Under the pieces are notes generated by a model. That model had not been told where the DNA came from and searched no databases. It was given only the letters and a program-made list of their open reading frames with translations. Of a DNA stretch of 64,000 bases, positions 9,001 to 24,000 are shown in pieces (positions within the stretch are counted from its first letter, which is position 1; every line of letters starts with the position of its first letter). Source of the stretch: Phoronis australis (Eukaryota > Phoronida > Phoronidae); contig NMRA01000719.1 in NCBI GenBank assembly GCA_002633005.1, forward strand, positions 119,466 through 183,465, written 5' to 3'. Both the position numbers and the translations under genes were made by a program.

Positions 9001-12000
9001 TGTGCAACTGTCATTACATCAGTAGGTTCAGATAGACAGTGACTGACGTCTACTCTAGTCTAGCTGGCCAGTAGGCAACACGTACTCCCTCGGTTGGCCG
9101 GTTAGGGGTTAATAACAATAATTCCCACGGCTTTCTGTACAAATTTCGTCCCGTGTATTTTAAACGGGCGCGAAGCCAAATCCGGTCACCGATTAAGAGT
9201 TTTCACCTCGTCAAAAATACATTCCACACTTAAAACTATCACTTAAAAAGTGCTTACTTTCTTCAGTGGTCATTTCTACTTCTATACATATCTTTGATGA
9301 AGCTTAGTTATGATAATTAAGGTGACTTTGGCGAAGAATTCGGCACTAGTCTGATATAATGGACCCTAACTTATTCCAAATAAATCCACTAAATGTGGGT
9401 CTAAATGAATGATTTTGGTATCTTTGCATTCCTTAGACATCTGGCTATCTGTACATATCCACTTCATGACCCTCAATTACTTCGATTTTTACCTACGCTA
9501 CTCCGAACTCTGTCCACTTCAGTCACGCGCATAGTGAAATCGGCAGCCATTTCAGGGAACTTATTATACCTACCGCCATCTACTGGTGATCTGCTGCAAC
9601 ATGCGCTGTTCCCTTTTCATCAGACAACGTCATTGATCGATTTCGTTAATTATTAACGTCATCGTTATTAGTCATCGTTATGTCTGCTCTTGTCATCACC
9701 GTCGCTGTCTCTCTCACGATCTTATCAGTCATCGTCATGTTATTGTCATCCATGAGACATGTACCGAAGTCTAATTTGTCAAATGAGTGAACCTTACGGG
9801 CGTAAGATAATTCTTGTTAATGGCGTAAAGTAATTATTTGCGGCTTAAAGTAATTATTTGTGATGCAGTGCTGTAGTGGGGCGTAGGCGCACGTATGCAC
9901 AGCCAACCACCTTTTTGTTTTTTTAACGTAGCGCCTACCCACCACCGTAAGTTACGGTATAGTGCAGCCAACCACCTTTTTACATTTTATTGTCGCAACC
10001 ACGTTTTTACATTTTAACGTACCGTCTGCGCACCGTAAGGGACGGTATAGTGGGGCGTAGTCTCGATACGATAGCTAACAGCATCAATGCGATACACAGA
10101 CGGCAGCATTGTTGCCGAACATTTGGGCATGCGTCGGACCACCAGGCATACATGGATGCTCACATGGAATTTTTATTAATTTTTCAAGATATAGAAACAA
10201 TTATGGTATCCCATAGGTGGATAAAGGGGGGGTGGTGAAGGGCCTCACGGACACACCCGACGGGCGACCAAAAATCATAACCAGCATATCATTTCTGGGT
10301 GTTACGCTCATATTTTCTTATATTGTGGTTGGGCCCCTTCAGAGACCGCTTGGATTGCACATGGACTTTTCCCTTCGAATATGTGTGCTTGGCCTTTCTT
10401 TCTCCAACATCCAAGATCCGTGAGTCAAAAAGTAGGCCTAGATGTTTGTGAGTCAGGTTTTGCGAGTTTAATGTATTTTCAAAATTCAGCGCTCATACGA
10501 TGGGCTGTGGACGCCTACTTGTCTCTAATTTTACCAGTACAGCACTGGCGTAAAGTAATTTGCAGCGTAAACCAACTTTTTATGGCGTTAAGTAATTATT
10601 TGCGGTGTTAAGTAACGTCTCTAAATAATTACTTAACGTCGCTAACAAGAATTAACTTTCGCATGTAATTTAACGGTGAAACGTTCACCCATTTGGCGAA
10701 CGAGAGACATTGGCAAAGAAATTCTTCTCCTTCAGTGTCGAAAGTCTTTGCAGTTATTCTGTGTTTGGCGCCCTGCCCTGTTCATAACCCAAACCCCAGT
10801 TGCCATTAAACTTCTGGGTACGCCACTGGCAATGATCGTTATGGATTCTAGGTCCGAATCATCTCCGCAGGCAGATCACATGCACCCAAATTGTTCTTAT
10901 CATAGACTGGTGGGGATGTGTCTGTTCAGTGTATATGCGCGTCTTAAAAAGGCAAAATATTCTTTTTATGGCCAAAGTATCTGGTTGCGAATCCAAGACA
11001 GGTCGACGGTCCTGGTATCTTAGTACAAATCGACGAGTCTTTGATGGCGCGCAGAAAAAATAACGACGGCCACCCTGTACTCGAGCGGTGGGTGTTTGGG
11101 GGCTATTGCCCAGCCCAGGCTTTCGGATTTTTAGAATTTGTTCCAGATCGTTCTGCTCAGACACTGTTGCCCATCATACAGGGTCTATCGTGCACTCAGA
11201 CATGTGTGCGGCATACAATGGCATAGTGAACCTTCCGGTGAATCCTCCATATCAACACCAGACACTCAATCACAATCAGAACTTCGTCGATCCGATCACA
11301 GGTGCCCACACTAATCACGTGGAATGCTTTTGGAAGAACGCAAAACGCAGGTTCAAGACCATGTGTGGGGCAAACGACAACAAGCTAGAAGAATATTTGG
11401 ACGAATTTATGTGGCGGCAGCACTATGGAGAAAAGCAAAAGATGCCTTCAACAATGTGATGTTGCACTTATCTCAGTGGCTGCTGTATCAGACGCCTTGA
11501 GCGGTACTGATTGATACCCCCCCAACGGCCCTTTTAAGGGCCACCCATATTTTCCCAATTAGACTGTTTCACTTATCAAACTTAATAGAAATTCAAATAC
11601 AGTCATGTGATCAATACATAAACCAAAAAATGATCATGGCGGTAACCTAGACCAACCTAGACAATGACAGTGATGACACCAGTAACGTAAAGGACGAGTG
11701 ACAACGACGGTGCTGGGCCATATGATGATGTTTGAGACGCTACACGATATAGGCTTAGTAAATTAACTTGCTTTACTATTAAATTCACCCATTTGACAAA
11801 CTATAGATGTCGGTACACGTCTCATGGACGACGATAACAACACATGACGATGACAGATAAGATGGTGAGAGAGACGACGAAGGTGATGACGAGAGCAGAC
11901 ATAGCGATGATTAATAACGATGACGATAATAATTGACGAAATCGACCAATGAGGTTGACTGATCAAAAAGGAACAGCGCGTGTTGTAGCAGATCGCCCAA

Positions 12001-15000
12001 AGATGGTGCTAGGTATAGTAAGTTCCTTGAAATGGCTGCCAATTTCACAATGCGCGTGGCTAAAGTGGACCGAGTTCGGAATAGCGTAGTTATAATTCGA
12101 AGTAATTGAGGGTCATGAAATGGATATGTACGGATAGCCAGATGTCTAAGAAATGCAAAGACACCAAAATCATTCATTTAGACCCACATTTAGTGGATTT
12201 ATGTGGAATAAGTTAGGGTCCACAGTGTTCTCCACATCTGAAAATCTGAACAGGTCGCACGCGTAAAAACGCGGCGGTCAACGTTCTCCATAAGCTAGTG
12301 TGCAGTTTTTTGTGCACCTCATTTTTACCCACGCATTTTAGTAGTAATGCACAGTAGTGCAAACAAATAACTGTGTTTATTCAACTTTTTATTTTTAAAA
12401 GTTGGACTTATTTACAAACATATCACATATGTCATAACCCATTTGCTTAGTCAATGACTTTGAAATGGAAGTCTACAGACGTGTTTGATACAGTATGGGG
12501 AAATGTTTTAGGCTACTCAATAATTGTGATATCAATGTCAGCTAAGTACAAAAAGTCTAACACATAATTAAACTTTTCCTATGAAGTAGACAGTCCAAGT
12601 GAAATGTCTTTGTAAAGTCAGTCACATTTTTATGTCTTGATAGCAGAGTCTACGTTTTCCCTCAATCTGTAAGTGTAATGTCTTGCACAGCATTCTTATA
12701 GACTGAATTCTATGTTCTGAAGTTGGTACAACATATTGAACTTCTGCACTACCAGAACTCTTGTAAAAACTGCACAATATGCGAGTCCTCCCTTATGAAT
12801 GCAAATTAGTCACAGTCAAGTGACCTAATTATCAGACGTTTTGGCACATTTGGCATTATATATAATTGAAAGTACTACGGTTTGTTGTAAATTCTTTGCT
12901 GAAATAAAGGCTTACCTTTATAGAATTGTTCTGTTACTATATCTTGTCACCGAAGGCCACGTTTATGTTCTGACTGATCTTTAAAAAACACAACTAACAA
13001 ACCTTCGGAGAACCTAAATATCGGACACCATGGTTCCCCATACGCCACACTGCTGAAAACTAACTAACCAAGTAATGGCCGCAGGCACCTTGTAGCCAAG
13101 TTTCAGCTCGAGTGTTTTGACATATATGCTGCTAAAACACAGCTCCATTTGCAACAAAGTCGTTTTGCTGAATCAGTGCAGACGACTAAAGCACGTGCAA
13201 ACTCAGTGAAGTTTTTAGTATTTCTTTGCCTTCTTGATATGACACACGCACGTGCGCGGCCGGGGTTTGACTAGAGTTCAAAAACAAATAAAAAAATGAA
13301 CCAGTGACATATTGTCAGTTCAGTGAAATGATTTCTTTGTTAAAAAAGATTTTGTTTTCAACTTTTATAACCGATTTATGCGATCGTCCATTTTAGGCTG
13401 ACTTGGGGGTCTAAATTGCACCCTCGGTAAAATCAAAACAAGGCAACGCTAGAAAAAAACGAGACAGTGCCGGACATTAAATGCATTACAGCGGCACAAA
13501 AATTGGTGTCATTCTCAGGTTATGCTTTAAGTAAGATTTTATGAAATGTCGGATATTTAGGGTCCGTCCGATAATTAGGTACACTTTGTGTAGGGTAAAC
13601 GAAACAATTCACGTGCGTTTTCCATCTACTTGGACGGGAGTGTTAGGCCTGTTGATGACAACTAATATTTCTAAAAAGATATCAACTGAATTATCAAACG
13701 CGTGCAACTATGGAATTCCCATAATTTTCAGGATTGTCACAAACTCATTCTTCCATATGAAAACCATCTATTCTCAAGTAAGAGCGAATTGTATTCATTT
13801 GTATTGTTGATGTCTGACATTGTCGGCAATAATTCGTCATGTGTGCACGCAGTGTCACACTCGTTTTAATTTTCCTTGTGGTGCTCATTCGAAGACGGGA
13901 GTTTCTTTAACGGCCACCGGGGTTTTTTCGACAATATTTATGTTTGTGTCGGGGTTCGTTTCTTTGGAGCAAATGTCGAGCAGACAATCTTAGGATCTAT
14001 TGACCTATTTTGCCAGCTTTTTAACTTGCCCATCGGTCACTGACTTTTCAAATTCCACTTGACCGACGCAAAATCTACATGTACACGGGCAATCGGGCAA
14101 CCGTTAGTGTTGAGCCCTGTAATCCAGTCCATGAAGACGAATCTGAGACTGGTTTCCATTTTATTTCGTCATTTTGACGCAGGGCTATGGTTGATTAAAC
14201 AGTTTAATATCACGCCTTTCAGTATAATTCACATTGCTGTACAATATCTTTTATAAACTCGGACATGATAAAATGAATGAAGCAGAAAACTTAACTGTTT
14301 CTTACTTCATTAGCGAGCCCTGGCAATTCGCCATTTTAGAAAATTCATATTGAGGTCGTTGCCTGGTCCCCGGCTGTATTAAGTTTATGTGCATTGTCGC
14401 ATAACCACGAAGAGACAAGGTACGAAAGGATATTGAATGATTTTGTTTAACGGGGGCACAATTCAACATCCCATGGTGAAATAATTATTTTTCCCATTTG
14501 ACAAACGGCGAACAGTGCCGTTTGACTTGTGCTAATTCATTATTATTAGGGATCAATTTTTAGTAGCGATCATTTTTAATTGCGATTCTTTTTACTAGCA
14601 ATCAGTTTACTAGAGATTATTTTACTAGCGATCATTTTTACTAGGGATCATTTTTACTTGCGATTTTTGCATGACGGTGAAATTTTCACGGTCACGATTA
14701 GGCATGTGGCGGTCAATTTGAGTATGATTTATGAGTGATGGGGCCAAAAAGGAGCGTGGGGGGCTGCTCAGAAGTTTACACGCAGGGAAAACCCGGCCTG
14801 TTGTAGTCTGCCTTGAGCTGTACCATATTCGCCGTAATAACCGCCCATGCCCCTATAAGCGCCCCCCCCAAGCGTTTTCAGACTGCGCCCAGTCCATGAA
14901 CGTGTACATGCGAACAATGACGTACCTACAGTCCTAAAACTCGGCCACAGTAACGTCTTCATTTTATCAAAAATTTTTTGCACCGGTCTTCTAGACCACC

Positions 15001-18000
15001 AGCGGCACTGCTACGTTTGTATTTGGCCGTGACCATACACTTCAAAGTAACGCAGCGCTTCAAAAAGAACGCAACAGCGTTGCTACTCTCGCGACGACCG
15101 TGTCCCACTATGGTCTGACCTTTGAGTAGATATATTGACTGTCTCATGAATAAAAATAACTCGGTGTTAAATGCACGTGGCCAGGAAGCGCGCGCTACGT
15201 ATATGAACCTGTCATCAAAGACATTAGTTGGGAACTATCCATTCATGAAACGGGTAGCATAGCATCGGTAAGAAATGAACATTGGCACTAATTTCGGACA
15301 ATTTCTAATACTATAAAACATGTTTTTTGAGATGGATTGTTTGATTAACCATAATTAGTGTTTTTAAGCCAAATGTCCGATAAAATGACATCTGACAGTG
15401 AATGCTTACACACCCTTACACCGAAAAATAACTGTTAGATAGTTACGTACGCATCCAGCTACACGGCGACTAATTTGGGCCTTACCTAGACAAATGTCGA
15501 ACGTTTTTAGCACATGAGACCGGCAAGTGCTGAATGAAACACGCTTTGTTTTAGGCCTACTGCTTGTGCAAATTTCTTTATACACAATGCACATCTAGCT
15601 CGTTAGATTGCGTGGCTCTGGCCAAAAGACGGTCTCTGCTTTGTCAAATGAACTCTGATGACACGCACGCGCTCGCAGACGAACTTCAAAACAAACGTCA
15701 CGTGACAATAACATGTGTGTTTGTCCAGACATTTTTCTCGCTGTGTTGCTGATCATACATGTAGATGGCACGATGTTGCACAGATTTATACTTAAACCTG
15801 CCGTTAATCCAGACTCCACGGGAACTTTAAAAAAATCTTAGGGAGGCTACTTAGAAAACTTAATGAGGATTTCAGGTAATTTGCTTGAGTCGAAACTATT
15901 TTTATTCAAGCATTGAAGTCGCCATATCGAAGACGGCAATTTCGAGGTAGTCAGTCTGCGAGTTTTTACCCTGGGATTTCAGCACAATTTTATGTAAAAT
16001 GATTGTAATTTAGCAGCAAAGTTTGATAGCAATGCACCACAGTTTTGTTGAAAGTCTTTCTTGGATTACAGATACGTCACAGAGTGTAAATTTGATGAAT
16101 CTTCAGCTTCCGATTTCACCCGTTTCAGAGACCGAGTTTCAACCGCCTTCGGTTTAATAAGCGCCCCCCCCCGAACCGAACTTTTCTAAGCGCCCTGGGC
16201 GGTTATTACAGCGAGTACGGTAGCTGTTATTCTTATGGCATGTACCTAATTTCTGGTCATTTCTGTAAAAAACAGGTATTTAATGTAAAATATGGAACTG
16301 AAATTTTCTTAGTTGTGTCTAGTTTTGTAGATTTATATTCTGTTTACTAACTGTAGGATTGAAGCTTTGTTTCCATTCTTACAGTATGAGAGTGGTGCAG
16401 CGACTGCTTACATCAGTAGAAATCAAGTGCTGAAGAAACTTCAGTTGTCACTGCCAGATTTCAGGTAAGTGTCCTTGAGGAAAATTAGAGAAATGAACAA
16501 GGAGGAGTAGGTTGCACCTGGTAGAAAAATAAACCCGCCATTTTGTTGCTATAACTTTTATTAAGACCAAATAAACTCATTTCCAATGGTTCAATAAAAA
16601 TGGTTGAATCTGTGCTCAGGGTCCTCATTCGCCATGGATGTCTGCACCTTCTGAATCTGTGCTCAAGGTCCTCAATCACCATGTGAACGATGTCTGCACT
16701 CTCTAAATCTTAATAAAAACAACCACAGTTTTAAATCGACTTGACATGTTTCGGTGTCATTTATTCAAACACCATCATCAGAAGAGAATGCAGTGGCCAC
16801 CTAGCTAGGCCCAGAAACAAGTAATGATACAGTCAGTTACAGGGAGTGACAATAAACTAGATGAACAATGACAACCTGTGGTGTGGTGTGCCAGTTGCCT
16901 ATTGAGATTGTGCTTGCACCAACTGATGTGTAGAGCCTCAAGAATTGCTCCTTTGTTGTTTCTGCCTGGTCTTATATTGCAAAGTCATTGAAAGAGCACT
17001 GCTGATAACAATGATTGGAACTCTGTATATGAATATTTTACATGTGAACTTCTGTCAGAATTTAAATGTTCCTTGGTTCTGGTTTTCAAATGGCGAACTA
17101 CCCTGGGCCGTAGACCCATAGGAATTTTGTCCTTAGGGTTAAATAAATTCGACAGTTTTAGAGACTTGAATGTTAATACAACTCTTAAGTTTACACAGTA
17201 ATCATTCACCAATTTGTTGAGTTTTCGTTGAGCAATCTTGGCGTAAAACCCAACATAGGGTACTTTAAAGTACTTGTAGTTAGTTTTGTCTACAGGATGA
17301 ATATCATCAGGGTTATGTTGGAGTCTTGCTTTCAGTACCCTATTGACTAATTCTAGGGGATAACCATTCTTTTGCAAATTCGTTTTATGTTCTTTAATTA
17401 TATTAAAATCAAATCTAGCCCAAGTGTTGTTAATGCGATATATCCTGTCTACTATAGTTTTAATGAGACCTACTTTATAAACAAAGGATGTGAAGCTATG
17501 AAAACAAGGTCTTCTTATGAAATACAGATGTTACTACTGAGGTACCCTCATGCTCCACTAACATGTCCAGAAATGGCAAAATGTTGTCAACCTCTAATTC
17601 TATGCTGAATTTCAAGTTAGGATGCCTCAAGTTTAAATACATCAAAAATTCCTGGGCTGACTGCTGATTTTCAAACATGCAAAACACATCATCTATATAT
17701 TGTCGGTAGAAATAGACATGAGGACCAGTGTAGGTCTCAATCCATGTTTTCTCATGGTGACCTAAAAACATGCCGGCTAATATGGGAGCCAAAGGTGAAC
17801 TCATTGCTATACCATCAATTTGGTTAAAAAACTCACTACACCATTTCCCTTATCGGGTTTAATTATCACTTGGTTTTTGTTTCTTCGCAGTTCCTTGATG
17901 TCCTTAAAATTTCTCAAATCACTCCAAGATGGTCTGTGGGACGACACATGTGTTGACGCTAATCTTGTTAAATCAGCCTTCAGCCTTGGTTTTTATTGAT

Positions 18001-21000
18001 ATATGCTGCTACTTGCTATGTTATAATTCACTTTTTGCACTCTCTGGTTGCCAAAGTGATCTTTTCCATTTTTTGGAAACTTTTGTTGAAGAGTTTGACA
18101 GAATAAATACCACTTTATATTACGCTGTGTCTGGGACAAAGAAGAATTTCTGCCAATTCATGTTCCAGGCGACTGTGCATTCTGAAAGGCATCTACCCAC
18201 ATGAGCCAAAACACAAAAAGACGGTAGGGAAAGGCAGCACTGCCCCAAAGACATATTACTACAAGAAAGATATACAGTTTCTGCTTCATGAGCCCATTGT
18301 AAACTCATTCCGCCAGTTCAAAGTAAGTGTAGATCTTAAAAAAACTTTTGCATATAATTTAGTTGAGTCATATGTGTGGTATAGATGCAACTGTACTTTA
18401 TACAAGGATAAGAATTTTCTGTGGAAACGCGGATTTCCGCTTTTTTCTCTTGTTCCCTAAGCGCATTTTTGTTATATTTACGCGGAAGAAAATCGGATTT
18501 GCCTTGAAATTTCCGCGGCAAATTGGTTCTTAACCGCGGCATTGCCGATGACTTGAAAAGCGGAAACTGCTCTTTATGGTCCGTAGGAACGGAAATCGTA
18601 ATTGCTGAGGCACTTGGGATAACGTGGTTCATTAATGGCGTCTGCATATGGTATTATATTGTGGTGACAAATAGTGCCATTCTTCGGCCAAAAATGCGTG
18701 GAGCTTGGAGTAGACAGAATTGTTCGTGGAACACATGGATAAAAGAAACGGTCAATGTGTTTTCAAACAACAAAAGTCAGGGTTTGCGCTCTGTAAACTT
18801 TGACAGAGGGACAGTTACGGCGTGAGTGGACGAATCACTTTGGAGGACCACTTGAAAACGATGAAACACAAGAAAGAAAAACGCTTTCTGAAAGGAAATT
18901 CAACCGTAACTGGTAATTAGTTGGATTCGGAATGTAATAGCGTTTGAATCGTGGGATGTGAGTGATGTATGAAATTCTTTTGTTTGATCCCACAACTACG
19001 TGCAAGCTCGTGCCAGTACCGGTACTTGCCAAGTTGCTAGGCCTGAGTCCGATATTCTAATTGCTGCCGAAACGGGATACAAAGTACTATTTTCGTTACT
19101 GCAAATATGTTCTAAATTGCCGTTTATGTATTCCAATTTATTTTGTCATTTTTCATGTTTTATTTTGTTAAAAAGTCTTAGTTTGACTGACTCGAGTTTT
19201 GCAGTTCAAGAGAGAAGTGGTCACGTGACAGGTTCTGAATGATCTGATTGGTCTAAGACATTGTTTAAAAATTGTGCCTGCCTATTTTCAGGGTCCTGGT
19301 AGTTATTTCTTGTGTAAAATGAGTTGCATAGTTTGTTCTACACCAGCGTGGCTTATGAACAATTAACTCTTGTAATTACTGTTTGAAACTGAAAAGTTTG
19401 GCCATCTTATTGTGATTGTGATTGATGTATTCTATAGTTTAAAGTATGTTGCTTTTTGACTTTCATTTTTTCCATGCTAACAGTTGTGGTATGAGCCACA
19501 GGTTTTCGTCTTGACTTTTTTCCGTTTGCGTTGGAATTAATTTTTTTTGGAATTAAATGTGTATGTATTTCAGGCTTTCCAGATAATCTCTGGATCGATT
19601 TTCAATTTTTTAAAAATAATTTTGTGTCGTAATTATAAGAATTGAAAATAATTATGTCTCTCTGCAACAAATCAAGAATAAACTTCGGTCACTCACATTG
19701 CAAATGTTGCATCATTATCATTATTATTTTAGTTTTGAAAGAATATCTTTTGTTGCATCTACTTGCTTTGTTGTTGCTGAAATAGATGTCAGGTACTGCT
19801 AGTTGGTGGTGATTGCAATTACCCCCCCCCCCCTTAAGATGAGTGCGTTTTGCCAACGTGACATAGTTACGGGGCATCTTGTGATAATAATGTTTACTTT
19901 CGATCTGTGGAGGTATGGTTGTTTAGATTGCAATGTGTGTTTGGGGCAATAAAAATTCCTCTTTGTCATGGGTCATTCCAAGCCCTGTTCGTTCTGTGAA
20001 GATTTCTGCGTGCCATTTTTCAAAAGATGAATATATAATGAAGCAAAAGATGCTATTGACAATTACGTTACTTGTGTCGTGTCCTACAGCCATCTTTTGT
20101 GACCTTGATTTGTCACCTGGTGCACCCTCTGTTGGTAAAGGAGGAGGCCATAACAGACTGGTCTTACGTGGATTCTTCCAATTTTAATCTTGGTCAATAG
20201 AGGGCCACCTTGTGGTGAATCTTTGGCTATTAACTGGTTCACAGCGATAGCATATTGTAGCAAAACTTTTCTTTTATTACTTATTCAACATTTCTGTCTG
20301 TTTTCCCACATGACATCTGGTACTATGATTCTCAAAACTTTTTGCATTTTTTGGTATTTTTCCAGAATAGTCCTTAATGTGCTCTCCGGGTCATAGTCAG
20401 AAATCTCCCACTACATATGTGTTAATTATTAACTGATAATCTAAAAAGTTTCTTTGCATTAAACCACCAAATATTGATTTTGTAATAAGTGTTTTTGCAG
20501 CCGTAACCAATTTTTCACAAAATGTGGCATTGAAAAGTGGAAAGCTTTTCTTATGATTTAATTTAAAGTGTGATGTTATCTTTTAATGGCCGTTTTGGTC
20601 TTGCTATAAAGGACATTTGAGTGTCAACTAGTCCAAGTAAGCTCTGGTCCCTCACTTCTTATAACTGTTCAGTGGCCGAGATGCCCGTCCATTTTCAGTC
20701 CACATAAGAATTTGCTATTTGACTTGAGCAGTGATGTCAGAAGCAGGTAATGAATCCCGTTTGTACATCACCGGCAGTCGGACATTTAGTGTTTGCATTG
20801 TGTGACTTTCTGTTAAGAGAATTCATGTTTTTATTAATTTCATTTTATCACACTGACTTAAAATGCCTGAAAAGGGGAAGTTTTCCTTCACATGAGGTTG
20901 GTATCTCTGACAGCGACTGGGGCCTCTGAACTGGGTTTGACCACGTTTAGCCAGAGGGTTTAAGTAAAATGACCAGTAATGACTGTGGACATTAGGGTAA

Positions 21001-24000
21001 CTTTGGTTCAAATGCCAATCACCAATAGCAGATAAATGTGCTTCTGCAGCCTCTCTCAGGATGAGCCTAATAACTATATATACACAATAGTGTTGTTAAG
21101 AGTTCCTAATTAAGGTGTCTTTTGCAATGAGCATAATCTGTGTCCTGCACACATTTGATGCAATTCAGGTATCGGAACACCTTCCTTCTTTTTTAATGGA
21201 AAGGAAAAAATGGACCCATTTGTAGAAGCCTTCCTGAAAAAGTCACCATTTCGTCAAGTTTAGTCTCAGTAAAATTGCCCCTCTGTTTCTATAACTGCAA
21301 CACTGATCAATTTCGTAGGGAGTTCAATGCGAAAAGGCACCCTTTGGTTGGGAATCTTGCCTAAAAACGTCTATGGAACTGAACAATGTGCCTTGTGTGG
21401 ACTTCTATGGTAGTACCCCTCTCCCCATGATTTGATTTATGGCTTGATGTAGACAAGTCATGTATTGTGATGACACTTTAGAAGACAATTGATGTAGACA
21501 AAATGTGTGTGCTGACCATTAGATGAACATAAAGTCAACACAAACACGAGTTTCATGAAATGTAATAATTGACCCCTTACTTGAGGCAACATCAGTGTCA
21601 TCTTGCAGGTTGGTGTTGTTTTATTGCCTCTTAGTCCCAGTTTTGTTCATGTTGTAATTTCAAGTCTTGTCAGTAGTTTCAATAAATTGTACTTAGACAT
21701 TTTTGGCGTTTGCTATTGTGACATTTTAAGCCTACATTTTGCCCTGTTCAGGTGCCACTTTAAGCATATTTCAAGTGCTTACGGTTATCTAAAACCTTAT
21801 ATAGTGATCTTCATTCTAACTCCCAAAAAACAGGCTATGTCATCTAGGAAAAGTATATATTTTCTGAAAGAAAAAAGATCAGATTATAAAAATATATTTT
21901 ATGTTGATTGTGTCATTATTATTATTACGTTAACATCTTTTTAAGTCAAAATTCCATTTTTAAGAAAGGTACATCCATAACAAAATAACCATTTGGTAGT
22001 TTTTAATGAAACCCTTTTTGAATGAAACGTCACAATTTACCTCAAAAACCCTGTTGGGAATTTGAAGTACTCATTTAGTTTTTTTTCTATGCCACATTAA
22101 CTCGCAAAACTAAGGTATTTTTGTAAAATATATCAGCCGTATTTGTCTATCTTACGGTACGCAAAAACTAGACATTTAAAAGGACAATCCTAAAAGTATT
22201 TTTGAGATTGATGAATAAATATTAAAGTTGGAAAGTTTCAGTGAAATTAACCAAAATCTCACAGGTATCGCTTAATTATTCGGTGAAAACTTAGTGACAG
22301 CCCTGTCACCTTTGATCTCGGATAAGTTGTAAACAAATTTCACGTAGTTGTGCGTTTCCAAGGTGATTCTGCTAAATTTTTTTCTTATTACATGACATGT
22401 ATTTCGTATTTGAAGTTCTCCGAGTTTGAAGATGAGGTATTTTGCTAGACATGTATAAAATACTGTAAAAATGGAAATTTTTGTGAATAAGGTTTGAGAT
22501 ATCCTTAAGCCTGTACTATCTAGTGCTGAGAGGTGTTGAGTATTACCGTAATCGTTCGGGTTAACGCCCATGCTCAGTTAACCGCCCATCCCCGACTTTA
22601 AGTGGATTTCCGATTTAACCGCCCACTGCTCGGTTAAGCGCCCCCCTGCGATTTTTGAAGATTTCCAGTTAAGCGCCCACCTCTCGGTTAAGCGCCCACC
22701 CCGACTTTTAAAGAATGAAGATTTAGAGCCTAGTGCTAAGGAAACGCGCGATTCCCCGACTTTTAGAAAAAGATCGATGATCACAATGAGTGCAACGACG
22801 CCGGGACTCCGAGACGGTGGTTTAGCAATCTGAATCACAATACAGATAAAGAGTTATTGTCTTGGGTGATGAACTCACTTCAAAATACGTGAACCTTTTT
22901 GTCACTTTATTTTCTTCCCTTGTTTGCAAAGTTTAAGAACGCCGCCGGCGTCAAAACCTCCGCTTTCAGCGATTTTGTCTGCCGCACTGAGTTTCCGTCT
23001 GCAGTGCACTAGATAAAACATATATTCGAAAAAATCAGGCCAGAGAAATGTGACAATGGTTTTGCCAACCCTCCAAATTCTGTTAAGGTGGGAAGCTCTC
23101 GTATTTTGAACAAATCTCACAACTCACGGAAAGATGTCAAATTCTCAATATTTTGATGAATATAACTGCCGGGTTATAGAGGATGTGGGGCGACCGAAGG
23201 GACAGTACAAGTGCCTTACTGGGTTACCGATTTCGTTGCTGCCTGTCGATTTCTGAATTCAAACGTTGGCAATAATGTATGTTTGTGTATGATCTTGAAG
23301 TAATAAAAAACGGCTAGTCAAATTTTGTTTTTCGCTTATTGCATCTCAGTCAAACTGGTTAGCAGATTTAACTAATGTCGCTGGCTGTTCTTTACTATTT
23401 CTTGCGTCAGCCCCCACGTAAGCGTGACTGTGTGAATTATCGTTTCCACATCCCCTTTTTAGCCATCCAGAATAATTTTGTTTATACATTGGCCATTTTC
23501 AGCCTGAACAAAAATTCTTACCATTCGAGTCTGAAATATCTACGACGTAGACTGCTTGACGATAGTGGGTAGGAGATTCACGCAGCTAGTTACAGGGATG
23601 GGCTTAGGGAGCATCGAGCCGGGAAATATGGGAATAGACTTGACATCGCAGTTTTGGGGAACATTGGCAACGGAGGAATATCGTAAAGAACTGGGTCTTT
23701 CGTAACAACAGCTTAAAAGCACATAGTCACGCCCGTTTTTGTTACTTCGGACTGTCGCTATATGTGACTGATTTGTAGTGGTGCACGTGCGCAAGTTCCC
23801 ACACTTTGGAGTGCATGTTACCTTGACACCAACATGTGATTGACAGGTGACTCACACGTAGGCCCTACGTGCGTGCTGAATACCGCCACTATCTTTGGCC
23901 ATAAAAAACGAGATGCATATTGAAAGAGGCCGTTATATTACTTGACGGCATTTCCAAGTCACGATTGTCAGCCGACTGAGACATTGCGCGATAACAGCGG

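Larger units (their letters stand above)
9361..12221 (+). mobile_element. Merlin-type DNA transposon with long inverted repeats
   Basis: The left block (9361 to about 9795) and the right block (about 11760 to 12221) are inverted copies of about 450 bases. They begin 'ggaccctaacttattcca' and share for example 'aaatccactaaatgtgggtc'. Between them is a broken Merlin (IS1016/ISXO2-like) transposase at 10999-11500, plus an unrelated inserted palindromic unit at about 9796-10664. No target-site duplication is obvious, and the left end is blurred by the assembly duplication. Confidence 0.75.

Noticed and set aside
9405-9656. Frame starting [15 protein letters not shown], and its relative on the minus strand at 11911-12177
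   Set aside because: These are the two inverted arms of the Merlin element. Similarity reflects repeat identity, not a gene family.
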